Assembly (NCBI RefSeq): GCF_002093665.1
Contig: NZ_MRWE01000011.1
Location: 62,001-126,000 of the forward strand
DNA from: Rouxiella badensis
GTDB taxonomy: Bacteria; Pseudomonadota; Gammaproteobacteria; Enterobacterales; Enterobacteriaceae
Direction: 5' to 3'
DNA length: 64,000 bases
Part shown: piece by piece, positions 57,346 to 64,000 of the stretch
Position numbering within the stretch: the stretch's first letter is position 1
Layout: every line of letters begins with the position of its first letter
The notes under the pieces: model-generated
Databases searched by the model: none
What the model was told of the DNA's origin: nothing
What the model saw: the letters and a program-made list of their open reading frames with translations, nothing else
Translations under genes and position numbers: made by a program

Positions 57346-58941
57346 CTATTGGAGACCCTGTTTTTTCTGGTACATCTGTTGTTGCGGCAAAGCATGAGCC
57401 TGGCGAAGGCGCTTGAGGCTTCGTTGGGCAATCACCAGGAAAATGATGGCCAGCGCCGCTAAAAAGGCCGGCAGCATGTGCGCCCAGAAAACGTAGCTCT
57501 GAAGCGAAAACTGTTGGGCCTTCAATTGGGTCATCAGGTCCTGCTGGTACGCGGCGCTGACCTGCCAGCCGCAGCCGGTATCAAGTTGACTGCGGCGAAC
57601 GGTCAGGGTGCGCGGAGACTGTAGGCCGCTGCCTGTTAGCGTCACCAGCGTCTCGCCCTGAGCGGTAGACGAGAGCAGGGTGCCCTGTGCGACCCTGGTG
57701 GTCAGGTTGCAGTTGACCGTCCATTTAGCGTTATAAGGCCCCGGATGCTGGCCGGGATTGAGTCCGATAGGAATACGATTGCCGTTGAAGGCCATGACCT
57801 GGTCCAGCGTCACGATAGCGGGTGCGCCGTCGGGTGAGGTGCTGTTCTGAGTATTCCATTCCTTCACCGCAACACCCTGGTAGGAATCGGTTTTTTGGTC
57901 AGCACTCTTTAGGTCGGCCTGAACGACCTTGCCGCCGGTCAGCGCGACGCGCAGCTGATAGCCGGAACCATCGGCGTTGGTGAGGCTTGCCTGACCCAGC
58001 GGCCTGGCATCGTTATTGACCAGCGGGGCAGCATCAGGAACGTTCAACTGAGGCTGCGGATAGAGGCAGAACAGGGCGACGGCGGCGGCGGCGAGTGTGC
58101 CCGCAGAGGCAAACAGCGAACGGGTCGCTGCTTTTGGCGATGGACGCAGTTTGGCAGGCCAGTAAAGCACTACAGCGACCAGGACGATGTAAAGCAGCCA
58201 GCCGACTATCTCTATCTGACGTGGATCGGCAGGCATACCCAGCACGCCGGTAATCAGCGCAGAGCGCACGGTGCCGGGAGGAACAAGCCAGGTGAGGTCG
58301 ACGAAACGCGCCTGACCGACGTTTAGCCAGCCAGCCTCGTGTGCGCTGCGCAGAGAGGAGATGATAAGGCCTGCGGCAACCAGAATCAGGAACATGCCGG
58401 TGAAGCGGAAGAAACGCGCAAGATTGATGCGGATACCGCCAACATAGAGTCCCCAGCCGATAACCACGGCCATAATGAGCCCGACAACTGCCCCTATCGC
58501 CGCCCACATGGCTGACTGAGCCACGGAGAAGGTGGCAAGCAGGAATACGCTGGTTTCGAAGCCTTCTTTGAGTACCGCCAGAAATGCCATGCTGGCAAGG
58601 GCGAATGCGCTAGACTGACTGATGGCTTGCGCCGCTTCGGTCTCGAGCTCTTTCTTGATGTTTTTGGCGTTGGTATTCATCCACATTACCATGCCGGTCA
58701 CGAAGAACACCGCTACCAGCCCGATGATGGACTCCATAAACTCCTGGCTTGCCTGCGGCAGGGCGCGCTCGGTCAAGTCCAGACCGACGCCGACAATAAT
58801 AGAAAGCAGGACGGCCAACGCCACACCTGCCCACATTGCAGACAGGCTTTTGCCATTTTTTCTTAGAAAGGCCGCGATGATACTGACGATCAGCGCAGCT
58901 TCAAGTCCTTCACGCAACGCGATAACAAAGGTTGCTAACAC
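57346..58941 (-). CDS. efeU: EfeU, iron permease (FTR1 family) with a long C-terminal extension
   Basis: An inner-membrane iron permease with the two REXXE-type motifs: REGLEA about 10 residues from the start and KEGFET in the fourth helix region. I choose GTG 58941: GGAG lies 8 nt upstream, and from there the protein aligns exactly with the E. coli start up to REGLEA. The ATG at 58971 has no ribosome site. The protein has 531 aa against 276 in E. coli. The extra part starts with a helix (ASAGTLAAAAVALFCLY), has about 190 soluble, probably periplasmic residues, and ends with another helix (MLPAFLAALAIIFLVI). The operon start lies behind a good Fur box. Confidence 0.92.
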   Translation of the reverse strand: MLATFVIALREGLEAALIVSIIAAFLRKNGKSLSAMWAGVALAVLLSIIVGVGLDLTERALPQASQEFMESIIGLVAVFFVTGMVMWMNTNAKNIKKELETEAAQAISQSSAFALASMAFLAVLKEGFETSVFLLATFSVAQSAMWAAIGAVVGLIMAVVIGWGLYVGGIRINLARFFRFTGMFLILVAAGLIISSLRSAHEAGWLNVGQARFVDLTWLVPPGTVRSALITGVLGMPADPRQIEIVGWLLYIVLVAVVLYWPAKLRPSPKAATRSLFASAGTLAAAAVALFCLYPQPQLNVPDAAPLVNNDARPLGQASLTNADGSGYQLRVALTGGKVVQADLKSADQKTDSYQGVAVKEWNTQNSTSPDGAPAIVTLDQVMAFNGNRIPIGLNPGQHPGPYNAKWTVNCNLTTRVAQGTLLSSTAQGETLVTLTGSGLQSPRTLTVRRSQLDTGCGWQVSAAYQQDLMTQLKAQQFSLQSYVFWAHMLPAFLAALAIIFLVIAQRSLKRLRQAHALPQQQMYQKKQGLQ

Positions 58942-58976
58942 TGTGGCAACTCCGAACCGTAAATGATTCATTAAAT

Positions 58977-58995
58977 GATAATTATTATTAATATC
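58977..58995. promoter_or_regulatory. Fur box of efeUOB
   Basis: GATAATTATTATTAATATC agrees with the 19-bp enteric Fur consensus in 15 positions. It lies 36-54 bp upstream of the GTG start chosen for efeU. Confidence 0.82.
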
Positions 58996-59624
58996 ACTAT
59001 CGTTATTTAGTTGGAAGATCTGACCAAAAATAAAAAGTAAAAAATCTTTATTTCATTTCCAGTTGTATCAAATTATTTCCTTTAAATTTCCCGGTGCAAA
59101 ATAATAAAAATCCGCTGCCTCGAGTCGCGGGGAGGGAGTCTCGTTGATTCAAATGGGGATCCTAGCCTTGGTGCAGCCTGCGGAGAAAAACACCGGCGGG
59201 AGAGGGGGATGATTAACGCTAAAAATCCCGTTAAAACCACGCTATCGAAAAATAACGGTAATTTAATTAACCATTCTCTTAATGTTTTTTTAAGGTTCAA
59301 TTAAAGCATTTCATTGAAGTCAGGTAATTAATCTCGAAGCAGAGTCCTGATAATCGCCAATATATAAGTTTCGTTTAATAAATACCCGATTCCTTACGAC
59401 GTTGAGGGGAGGTCGTGAGATTATTTATTTCTTTCCCGGCCCGCCTCCTTTTTATGATGCGCCATTAGTGAATTTTGCTCATAAATCTATTCAAGAATAG
59501 CTATTTATCAATCAATCCACGGATGCCACTATTAAAAAAAAGCTGACGACGCCAGCGCTGAGCGTTGATGACACACGCCCGGCGCAGGCTGATGTTGAAA
59601 GTCAAACCGATAAACGGAGTCAAT
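58996..59624. other. 629-bp gap between efeU and the aldo/keto reductase gene
   Basis: No gene can be supported here. A 72-codon minus-strand frame (59082-59300) has a basic, low-complexity product and no clear ribosome site. The stretch is AT-rich with a GC-rich island around 59160-59210. It must hold the promoter of the aldo/keto reductase operon. Three in-frame codons upstream of 59625 belong to an unused extension. Confidence 0.5.
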
Positions 59625-60629
59625 ATGAACTACAAGAATTTAGGCCGCAGCGGACTGAAAGTTTCCCCGCTTTGCCTGGGAGCCATGATGTTTGGTGGTG
59701 AAACTGATTTAGAAACGTCTAAACGTATCATCGCGAAAGCCGGTGAGCAGGGGATAAACTTTATCGATACCGCCGACGTTTATCACGCGGGTAAATCCGA
59801 AGCAGTGGTCGGCAAGGCCGTGGCGGCGAACCGTGATGACTGGGTTATCGCGACCAAGTTCGGCTTCCCGTTTGCCGGGGGGCCAAATCAGGTAGGGCAG
59901 TCAAGAAAGTGGATCCGCCAGACGGTCGAAGGCAGCCTGAAGCGCCTCGATACTGACTACCTTGATATTCTTTATTTTCACCGTGCGCTGCTTGACCTGC
60001 CGCTGGAAGAGAGCGTTCGCGCGATGGGCGAACTGATCAATCAGGGTAAAATCCGCTACTACGGCGTGTCTAACTTCTCTGGCTGGCGCATTGCCGAGAT
60101 GTGTCGCATCGCCGACCAGTTCGGGATAGAGCGTCCGGTGGTCAGTGAGCCGCTGTATAACATCGTTGACCGTAAATCAGAGGTTGAGCAGATCCCTTCT
60201 GCTGCGCATTACGGACTGGGCGTGGTGCCTTATAGTCCGCTGGCACGCGGCGTATTGACCGGCAAATATAATGCCAAGACCGCCCCGCCGACAGACAGCC
60301 GTGCAGGACGCGGTGACATGCGCATCAAACAGACTGAATGGCGTGAAGAATCTATTTCGATTGCCGAGAAGATTGCCGCTTACGCCGCCGACCGCGGCAC
60401 TAACTCGATTGCCTTCGCTATCGCTTGGGTATTGAATAATCAGAATATTTCTTCTGCTATCGTGGGACCCCGCACCGAAGCTCACTGGGACAGCTACATG
60501 CAGAGTCTGGACGTTTCCATCACCCAGGAAGATGAAGATTTCATCAATTCTTTAGTTGCGCCGGGCCATGCCTCGACCCACGGCTATACTGATCCAGGTT
60601 ATCCGGTCGAAGGCCGCAGAACACGTTAA
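59625..60629 (+). CDS. Aldo/keto reductase
   Basis: A 334-aa NADPH-dependent reductase. The tetrad residues are in FIDTADVYHAG (Asp and Tyr), ATKFGFPF (Lys) and ILYFHRALLD (His). The cofactor segment SSAIVGPRTEAHWDSYM lies near the C-terminus. It differs from the aldo/keto reductase at 11691 and belongs to the AKR11/YajO-like set. ATG 59625 has GGAG 5 nt upstream. It lies 24 bp before a zinc alcohol dehydrogenase, so both probably reduce aldehydes under common control. Confidence 0.9.
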   Translation: MNYKNLGRSGLKVSPLCLGAMMFGGETDLETSKRIIAKAGEQGINFIDTADVYHAGKSEAVVGKAVAANRDDWVIATKFGFPFAGGPNQVGQSRKWIRQTVEGSLKRLDTDYLDILYFHRALLDLPLEESVRAMGELINQGKIRYYGVSNFSGWRIAEMCRIADQFGIERPVVSEPLYNIVDRKSEVEQIPSAAHYGLGVVPYSPLARGVLTGKYNAKTAPPTDSRAGRGDMRIKQTEWREESISIAEKIAAYAADRGTNSIAFAIAWVLNNQNISSAIVGPRTEAHWDSYMQSLDVSITQEDEDFINSLVAPGHASTHGYTDPGYPVEGRRTR

Positions 60630-60653
60630 CTACTCAAACTGAAGGTAATGTAA

Positions 60654-61700
60654 ATGCTGACGAAAGGCTACGCTGCACTCAAAGCCGGCGACAAGCTGGC
60701 ACCCTTTTCATTCGAACGTCGTGAATTACGCGATAACGACGTGGCGATGGAAGTTCTCTACTGTGGCGTTTGCCACTCGGATTTGCATCAGGCGCGCAAC
60801 GACTGGGGATTTGGACTCTTCCCGATGGTGCCGGGCCACGAGATTGTGGGGCGCGTGACCGCCGTCGGGAGCGCGGTAAAAAATACCAAAGCCGGTGACG
60901 TGGTCGCTGTCGGCTGTATGGTCGACTCCTGTCAGGAGTGTGACCAGTGTCGTCACGGCGAAGAGCAGTACTGCCGCGAAGGTATGACGCCGACTTATGC
61001 AGGTCAGGATCGTCTGACCCAAGAGGTTACGCAGGGCGGTTATTCGAAGCATCTGGTGGTGCGAGAGGAGTTCATCCTGCGCGTTCCCGAGACGCTGGAC
61101 TACTCCCGCGTTGCGCCTTTGCTGTGCGCCGGTATCACCACTTATTCGCCGCTGCGCACCTGGGGCGTAGGTCCACAGAGCCGCGTGGCGGTAGTCGGTC
61201 TGGGCGGACTCGGTCACATGGCCGTTAAGCTCGCCGCAGGGCTGGGGGCGACGGTCACGGTGATTGGCCGTTCTGCCGCCAAAGCTGCAGATGCTAAAGA
61301 GCTGGGTGCTGACGATTATCTGATTTCAACCGACGCCAGCGCGATGGAAAAAGCGCAGAGCCGCTTTGATTTCATCATCGACACCATTCCGGTACAGCAC
61401 GATGTTTCTGTCTATATGCCGCTGCTGGACGTTGACGGTACGATGGTGATGGTGGGGCAGATTGGCCCAATCGACGAACAGCCGACCATGCCATTAGTGT
61501 TTGGTCGCCGCCGTCTGGCCGGGTCGCTGATTGGTGGAATTGCGGAAACGCAGGAGCTGCTCGATTTCTGCGGCAGAAAAAATATTCTGCCGGAGTGCGA
61601 AGTGATTAACATCGACGAGATCAACCACGCGTTTGAACGGATGGAGAAATCTGACGTGCGTTACCGCTTCGTGATCGATATGTCTTCGTTATCGGCCTAA
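60654..61700 (+). CDS. Zinc-dependent alcohol dehydrogenase (YahK/cinnamyl alcohol dehydrogenase group)
   Basis: A 348-aa medium-chain dehydrogenase that reduces aldehydes with NADPH. The catalytic zinc site is CGVCHSD with the GHE motif in VPGHEIVG. The structural zinc cysteines are in CMVDSCQECDQCRHGEEQYC. The cofactor loop is VAVVGLGGLGHMAVKLA. Sequence and length match the YahK-type group (about 349 aa). It follows the aldo/keto reductase by 24 bp and ends at a terminator. Confidence 0.92.
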   Translation: MLTKGYAALKAGDKLAPFSFERRELRDNDVAMEVLYCGVCHSDLHQARNDWGFGLFPMVPGHEIVGRVTAVGSAVKNTKAGDVVAVGCMVDSCQECDQCRHGEEQYCREGMTPTYAGQDRLTQEVTQGGYSKHLVVREEFILRVPETLDYSRVAPLLCAGITTYSPLRTWGVGPQSRVAVVGLGGLGHMAVKLAAGLGATVTVIGRSAAKAADAKELGADDYLISTDASAMEKAQSRFDFIIDTIPVQHDVSVYMPLLDVDGTMVMVGQIGPIDEQPTMPLVFGRRRLAGSLIGGIAETQELLDFCGRKNILPECEVINIDEINHAFERMEKSDVRYRFVIDMSSLSA

Positions 61701-61714
61701 CCGACCACGCCTCT

Positions 61715-61747
61715 AAAACGGCATTGAGCTATCAGTGCCGTTTTTTA
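61715..61747 (+). terminator. Rho-independent terminator after the alcohol dehydrogenase
   Basis: AACGGCATTGA ... TCAGTGCCGTT, stem with one T-G pair, then six T. Confidence 0.85.
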
Positions 61748-61792
61748 TTCCTCACAGCGCAGCGCCTCGCGCACTCAGTGAAAGGCGGGATA

Positions 61793-61823
61793 GAAAAACG
61801 CCCCTGCGGTTGGCAGGGGCGTT
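61793..61823 (-). terminator. Rho-independent terminator of the dehydrogenase at 61852
   Basis: Minus strand: AACGCCCCTGC-CAACC-GCAGGGGCGTT followed by TTT, 11-bp perfect stem. Confidence 0.88.
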
Positions 61824-61851
61824 GTCTTGGCTTTATCCGAACGGCGGGAAA

Positions 61852-62883
61852 TTACTTCTCGAGACGACGGATAATCGCATCAGTAAATTCGCGGGTGGTG
61901 GCAGTGCCTTTCAGGTCGCCGGTGCGAATATTGTCTTCGTTCAGGGTGGCATAGATTGCTGCACGCAGTTTGGTTGCAGAGTCCTGCAGGCCTACGTGAT
62001 CCAGCATCATGCCAGCTGCCAGCAGCAGGGAGATCGGGTTGGCAAGGCCTTTACCCGCGATGTCCGGTGCTGTGCCGTGAACGGCTTCGAAAATAGCGGC
62101 ATCTTTACCGATATTGGCACCCGGTGCCATACCCAGACCGCCGACCAGACCGGCGATTTGGTCAGAAAGAATGTCACCAAACAGGTTGGTACACAGCAGC
62201 ACGTCGAAACGCCATGGGTTCATCACCAGCTGCATCGCACAGGCGTCGACAATCATGTCGTCCAGCTCAACGCGGCCTTCGTATTCTTTGGCCACTTCAC
62301 GCACGGCATCCAGGAAGATACCGGTCAGGGCTTTCAGGATGTTAGCCTTGTGCACTACGGTGATTTTTTTACGGCCGTTTTTCACCGCGTATTCAAAGGC
62401 ATAACGTGCAATGCGTTTGCTGCCTTCTTTAGTGTTTACGCCGGTAGAAACTGCTGCCGCTTTAGGGTCGTCACCGATGGGAATGTAATATTCGTGAGAG
62501 ACGTAGAAACCCCCCAGGTTTTCGCGGAACAGCACCAGATCGATATCTTCGAAACGACCCGGGATCAGGGTGCTCGCAGGACGCACGTTGGCAAACAGCT
62601 CGAACTCTTCGCGCAGACGCACGTTTGAGGAGCGGAAGCCGCCACCGATTGGCGTTGCCAGTGGACCTTTAAGGGCCAGGCGACGTTCGCGGATACTGGC
62701 CAGGGTTTTCGCCGGCAGCGGATCCCCTTCAGCTTCGACGCCAGCTACGCCAGCCTGTTGTACATCCCATTCGAACGGTTGCCCTAGCGCATCCAGGACC
62801 CTGACGGTGGCTTCAACGACTTCCGGCCCAATGCCATCGCCAGGAATCAGCGTAGCGGGAATTTTCTTGTCTAGTTGGTGCAT
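61852..62883 (-). CDS. Isocitrate/isopropylmalate dehydrogenase family protein
   Basis: A 343-aa beta-decarboxylating dehydrogenase. Motifs are LIPGDGIGPEV at the start, GPLATPIGGGFRSSNVRLREEFELFANVRP (substrate arginines, in the isocitrate pattern) and NLFGDILSDQIAGLVGGLG (Mg-binding aspartates). The nucleotide loop is EAVHGTAPDIAGKGLANP, and the HGxAPDI form suggests NAD rather than NADP use. RENLGGFY replaces the RENTEGEY of many members. It may be an NAD-dependent isocitrate or homoisocitrate-like dehydrogenase; the short length separates it from E. coli Icd (416 aa). ATG 62883 has AGAGAAAGG upstream. It is monocistronic with its own terminator. Confidence 0.82.
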   Translation of the reverse strand: MHQLDKKIPATLIPGDGIGPEVVEATVRVLDALGQPFEWDVQQAGVAGVEAEGDPLPAKTLASIRERRLALKGPLATPIGGGFRSSNVRLREEFELFANVRPASTLIPGRFEDIDLVLFRENLGGFYVSHEYYIPIGDDPKAAAVSTGVNTKEGSKRIARYAFEYAVKNGRKKITVVHKANILKALTGIFLDAVREVAKEYEGRVELDDMIVDACAMQLVMNPWRFDVLLCTNLFGDILSDQIAGLVGGLGMAPGANIGKDAAIFEAVHGTAPDIAGKGLANPISLLLAAGMMLDHVGLQDSATKLRAAIYATLNEDNIRTGDLKGTATTREFTDAIIRRLEK

Positions 62884-63121
62884 ATTACCTTTCTCTTTAT
62901 TTGATAAAAGGGGGGGACTACGTCAAGTTAGGCAGGTTAACGCCACTTCTCACACGGTGACAACAGTAATCTGCGCTTTGCTACATCTTTATAACATATC
63001 TGACACGTATCACATAAACGTTAGCCGACAATGCTAAAGTCAAAAAATGTTACCAGATTCGACTAAACTTTCTCCCCCCGCCGCGATCCCCGGCAATATT
63101 TGCTTAAATTCCCGCTCGTTG

Positions 63122-64000
63122 TTAGCGAATGACGCCTTCCCGCACCAACATGTCCGAGGTGATTTCGGCAATGGTTTTTGCGCCGGTCAGCGTCATGGCG
63201 ACCTTCATCTCTTTTTCGATAAGCGTTAACAGCGCCTCGACGCCGCGTTCGCCGTGGGTGGCGAGGGCATAAAGGTACGCGCGACCGAGCAGCACGGTGT
63301 CGGCACCCAACGCAATCATGCGCACCACGTCCAGCCCGTTGCGCACGCCGCCGTCTGCCAAAATAGTAATATCACCTTTGACTGCCTCGGCGATGGCCGG
63401 CAAGGCGCGGGCGGTGGAAGGCACGCCGTCGAGCTGACGACCGCCGTGGTTGGAGACCACAATGCCGTCCGCCCCGAAACGCACGGCGTCGCGGGCGTCT
63501 TCGGCGTCAAGAATGCCTTTGATAACCATCGGGCCGTCCCAAAACTCCCTGATCCACTCGAGGTCTTTCCACGAAATGGAGGGGTCAAAGTTATTGGCCA
63601 GCCAGCCGATGTAGTCCTCTAATCCGGTGGGCGAGCCGCGATAGGCCGAGATATTGCCGAGATCGTGCGGGCGGCCATTGATGCCCACGTCCCACGCCCA
63701 CTGCGGATGCGTGCAGGCCTGCCAGTAGCGGCGCATCGCCGCATTGGGGCCGCTCATGCCAGAATGGGCATCACGGTATCGCGCGCCCGGCGTAGGCATA
63801 TCAACGGTAAATACCAGCGTCGAGCAGCCCGCTGCTTTGGCTCGCTCAAGCGCATTGCGCATAAACCCACGGTCGCGCAGCACATAAAGCTGGAACCACA
63901 TCGGGCGGTCAATAGCCGGTGTCACCTCTTCGATAGGGCAAACCGACACGGTCGAGAGCGTAAACGGAATACCCTTGTGCGCCGCCGCTCGCGCCGCCTG
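63122..64000 (-). CDS. lldD: L-lactate dehydrogenase (FMN, quinone-linked), N-terminus outside the window
   Basis: The C-terminal 292 residues of an FMN-dependent alpha-hydroxy acid oxidase, nearly co-linear with E. coli LldD (396 aa). The frame is open to the window edge, so about 90 N-terminal residues are missing. Seen are [32 protein letters not shown] and [21 protein letters not shown] and active-site residues follow in [19 protein letters not shown] (catalytic His and Arg) and [16 protein letters not shown]. It is membrane-associated and feeds lactate electrons to the quinone pool. The C-terminus is slightly shorter than in E. coli. No lldP or lldR is visible on this side. Confidence 0.93.
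   Translation of the reverse strand, partial: QAARAAAHKGIPFTLSTVSVCPIEEVTPAIDRPMWFQLYVLRDRGFMRNALERAKAAGCSTLVFTVDMPTPGARYRDAHSGMSGPNAAMRRYWQACTHPQWAWDVGINGRPHDLGNISAYRGSPTGLEDYIGWLANNFDPSISWKDLEWIREFWDGPMVIKGILDAEDARDAVRFGADGIVVSNHGGRQLDGVPSTARALPAIAEAVKGDITILADGGVRNGLDVVRMIALGADTVLLGRAYLYALATHGERGVEALLTLIEKEMKVAMTLTGAKTIAEITSDMLVREGVIR

Noticed and set aside
59082-59300. 72-codon minus-strand frame in the gap after efeU
   Set aside because: One hydrophobic stretch but a low-complexity basic tail and no clear ribosome site; not enough to call a gene.
1-64000. CRISPR arrays, tRNA or rRNA genes, insertion sequences, integrases, phage genes
   Set aside because: Looked for direct-repeat arrays, tRNA-like ends, transposase motifs and terminal repeats by eye on both strands; none was found. 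Very short tRNA-like or ncRNA elements could escape this reading.

Overview
The window reads as chromosomal DNA of a gamma-proteobacterium of the order Enterobacterales. Markers for this are the EfeUOB iron importer, an Escherichia-like malate:quinone oxidoreductase, YbiU, L-lactate dehydrogenase LldD, FhuF, and Fur-type operators of the enteric pattern. Gene content and base composition fit a Serratia/Rahnella/Ewingella/Rouxiella-like member, but the genus is a guess. I see no rRNA, tRNA, CRISPR array, insertion sequence, integrase or phage gene. Nearly every block is metabolic accessory DNA: a catabolic or resistance operon beside its own regulator.

Layout. (1) 1-1171: a truncated unknown gene and fhuF behind a Fur-like palindrome. 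(2) 1230-3866: a YagE-type keto-deoxy-aldonate aldolase and a gamma-glutamyltransferase-family enzyme. (3) 4112-16980: a catabolic island. It has a nine-gene operon (polar amino-acid type ABC importer, KstD-like flavoprotein, atypical SDR, luciferase-like monooxygenase, Rieske oxygenase, aldo/keto reductase, type III glutamine-synthetase homologue), a TetR regulator, a MetX-like hydrolase, and a two-gene unit that looks like a cucumopine synthase split into its two domains. Three copies of one palindrome (TTAATTA-N6-TAATTAA) and two near-identical sigma-54 promoters tie these units into one regulon. (4) 17131-21298: GlpD-like dehydrogenase, class I aldolase and FGGY kinase, a polyol or sugar pathway. 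(5) 21466-24573: NemR-like TetR with two identical operators, DJ-1/PfpI protein and coniferyl-aldehyde-type dehydrogenase, an electrophile/aldehyde response unit.

(6) 24845-28889: HldD paralogue, VOC protein, YbaK-like deacylase, nickel sensor and exporter (RcnR family/RcnA), DUF4385. (7) 29039-35429: MFS importer between two related LysR genes, then a YqcI/YcgG protein overlapping a LysE exporter, and YbiU. (8) 35447-42340: DeoR and LysR regulators, MFS transporter plus amidase, Lrp regulator plus EamA transporter. (9) 42334-46582: DcuSR/CitAB-type two-component system divergent from mqo. (10) 46606-53831: LysR and a 14-TM-type MFS pump; APC permease divergent from an ornithine-cyclodeaminase-like gene, RidA and a DadA-like oxidase. 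(11) 53840-58995: AraC regulator and Fur-boxed efeUOB. (12) 59625-64000: aldo/keto reductase, YahK-type alcohol dehydrogenase, isocitrate/isopropylmalate dehydrogenase homologue and truncated lldD.

The most unusual part is block 3. The Rieske enzyme carries the glutamate bridge of carnitine/betaine-type N-oxygenases instead of the aspartate of ring dioxygenases. It sits with a type III GS homologue (the family of gamma-glutamylmethylamide synthetase) and, just outside the operon, a gamma-glutamyltransferase homologue. With sigma-54 control, this suggests use of an N-alkylated or heterocyclic nitrogen compound as a nitrogen source. That substrate class is inference.
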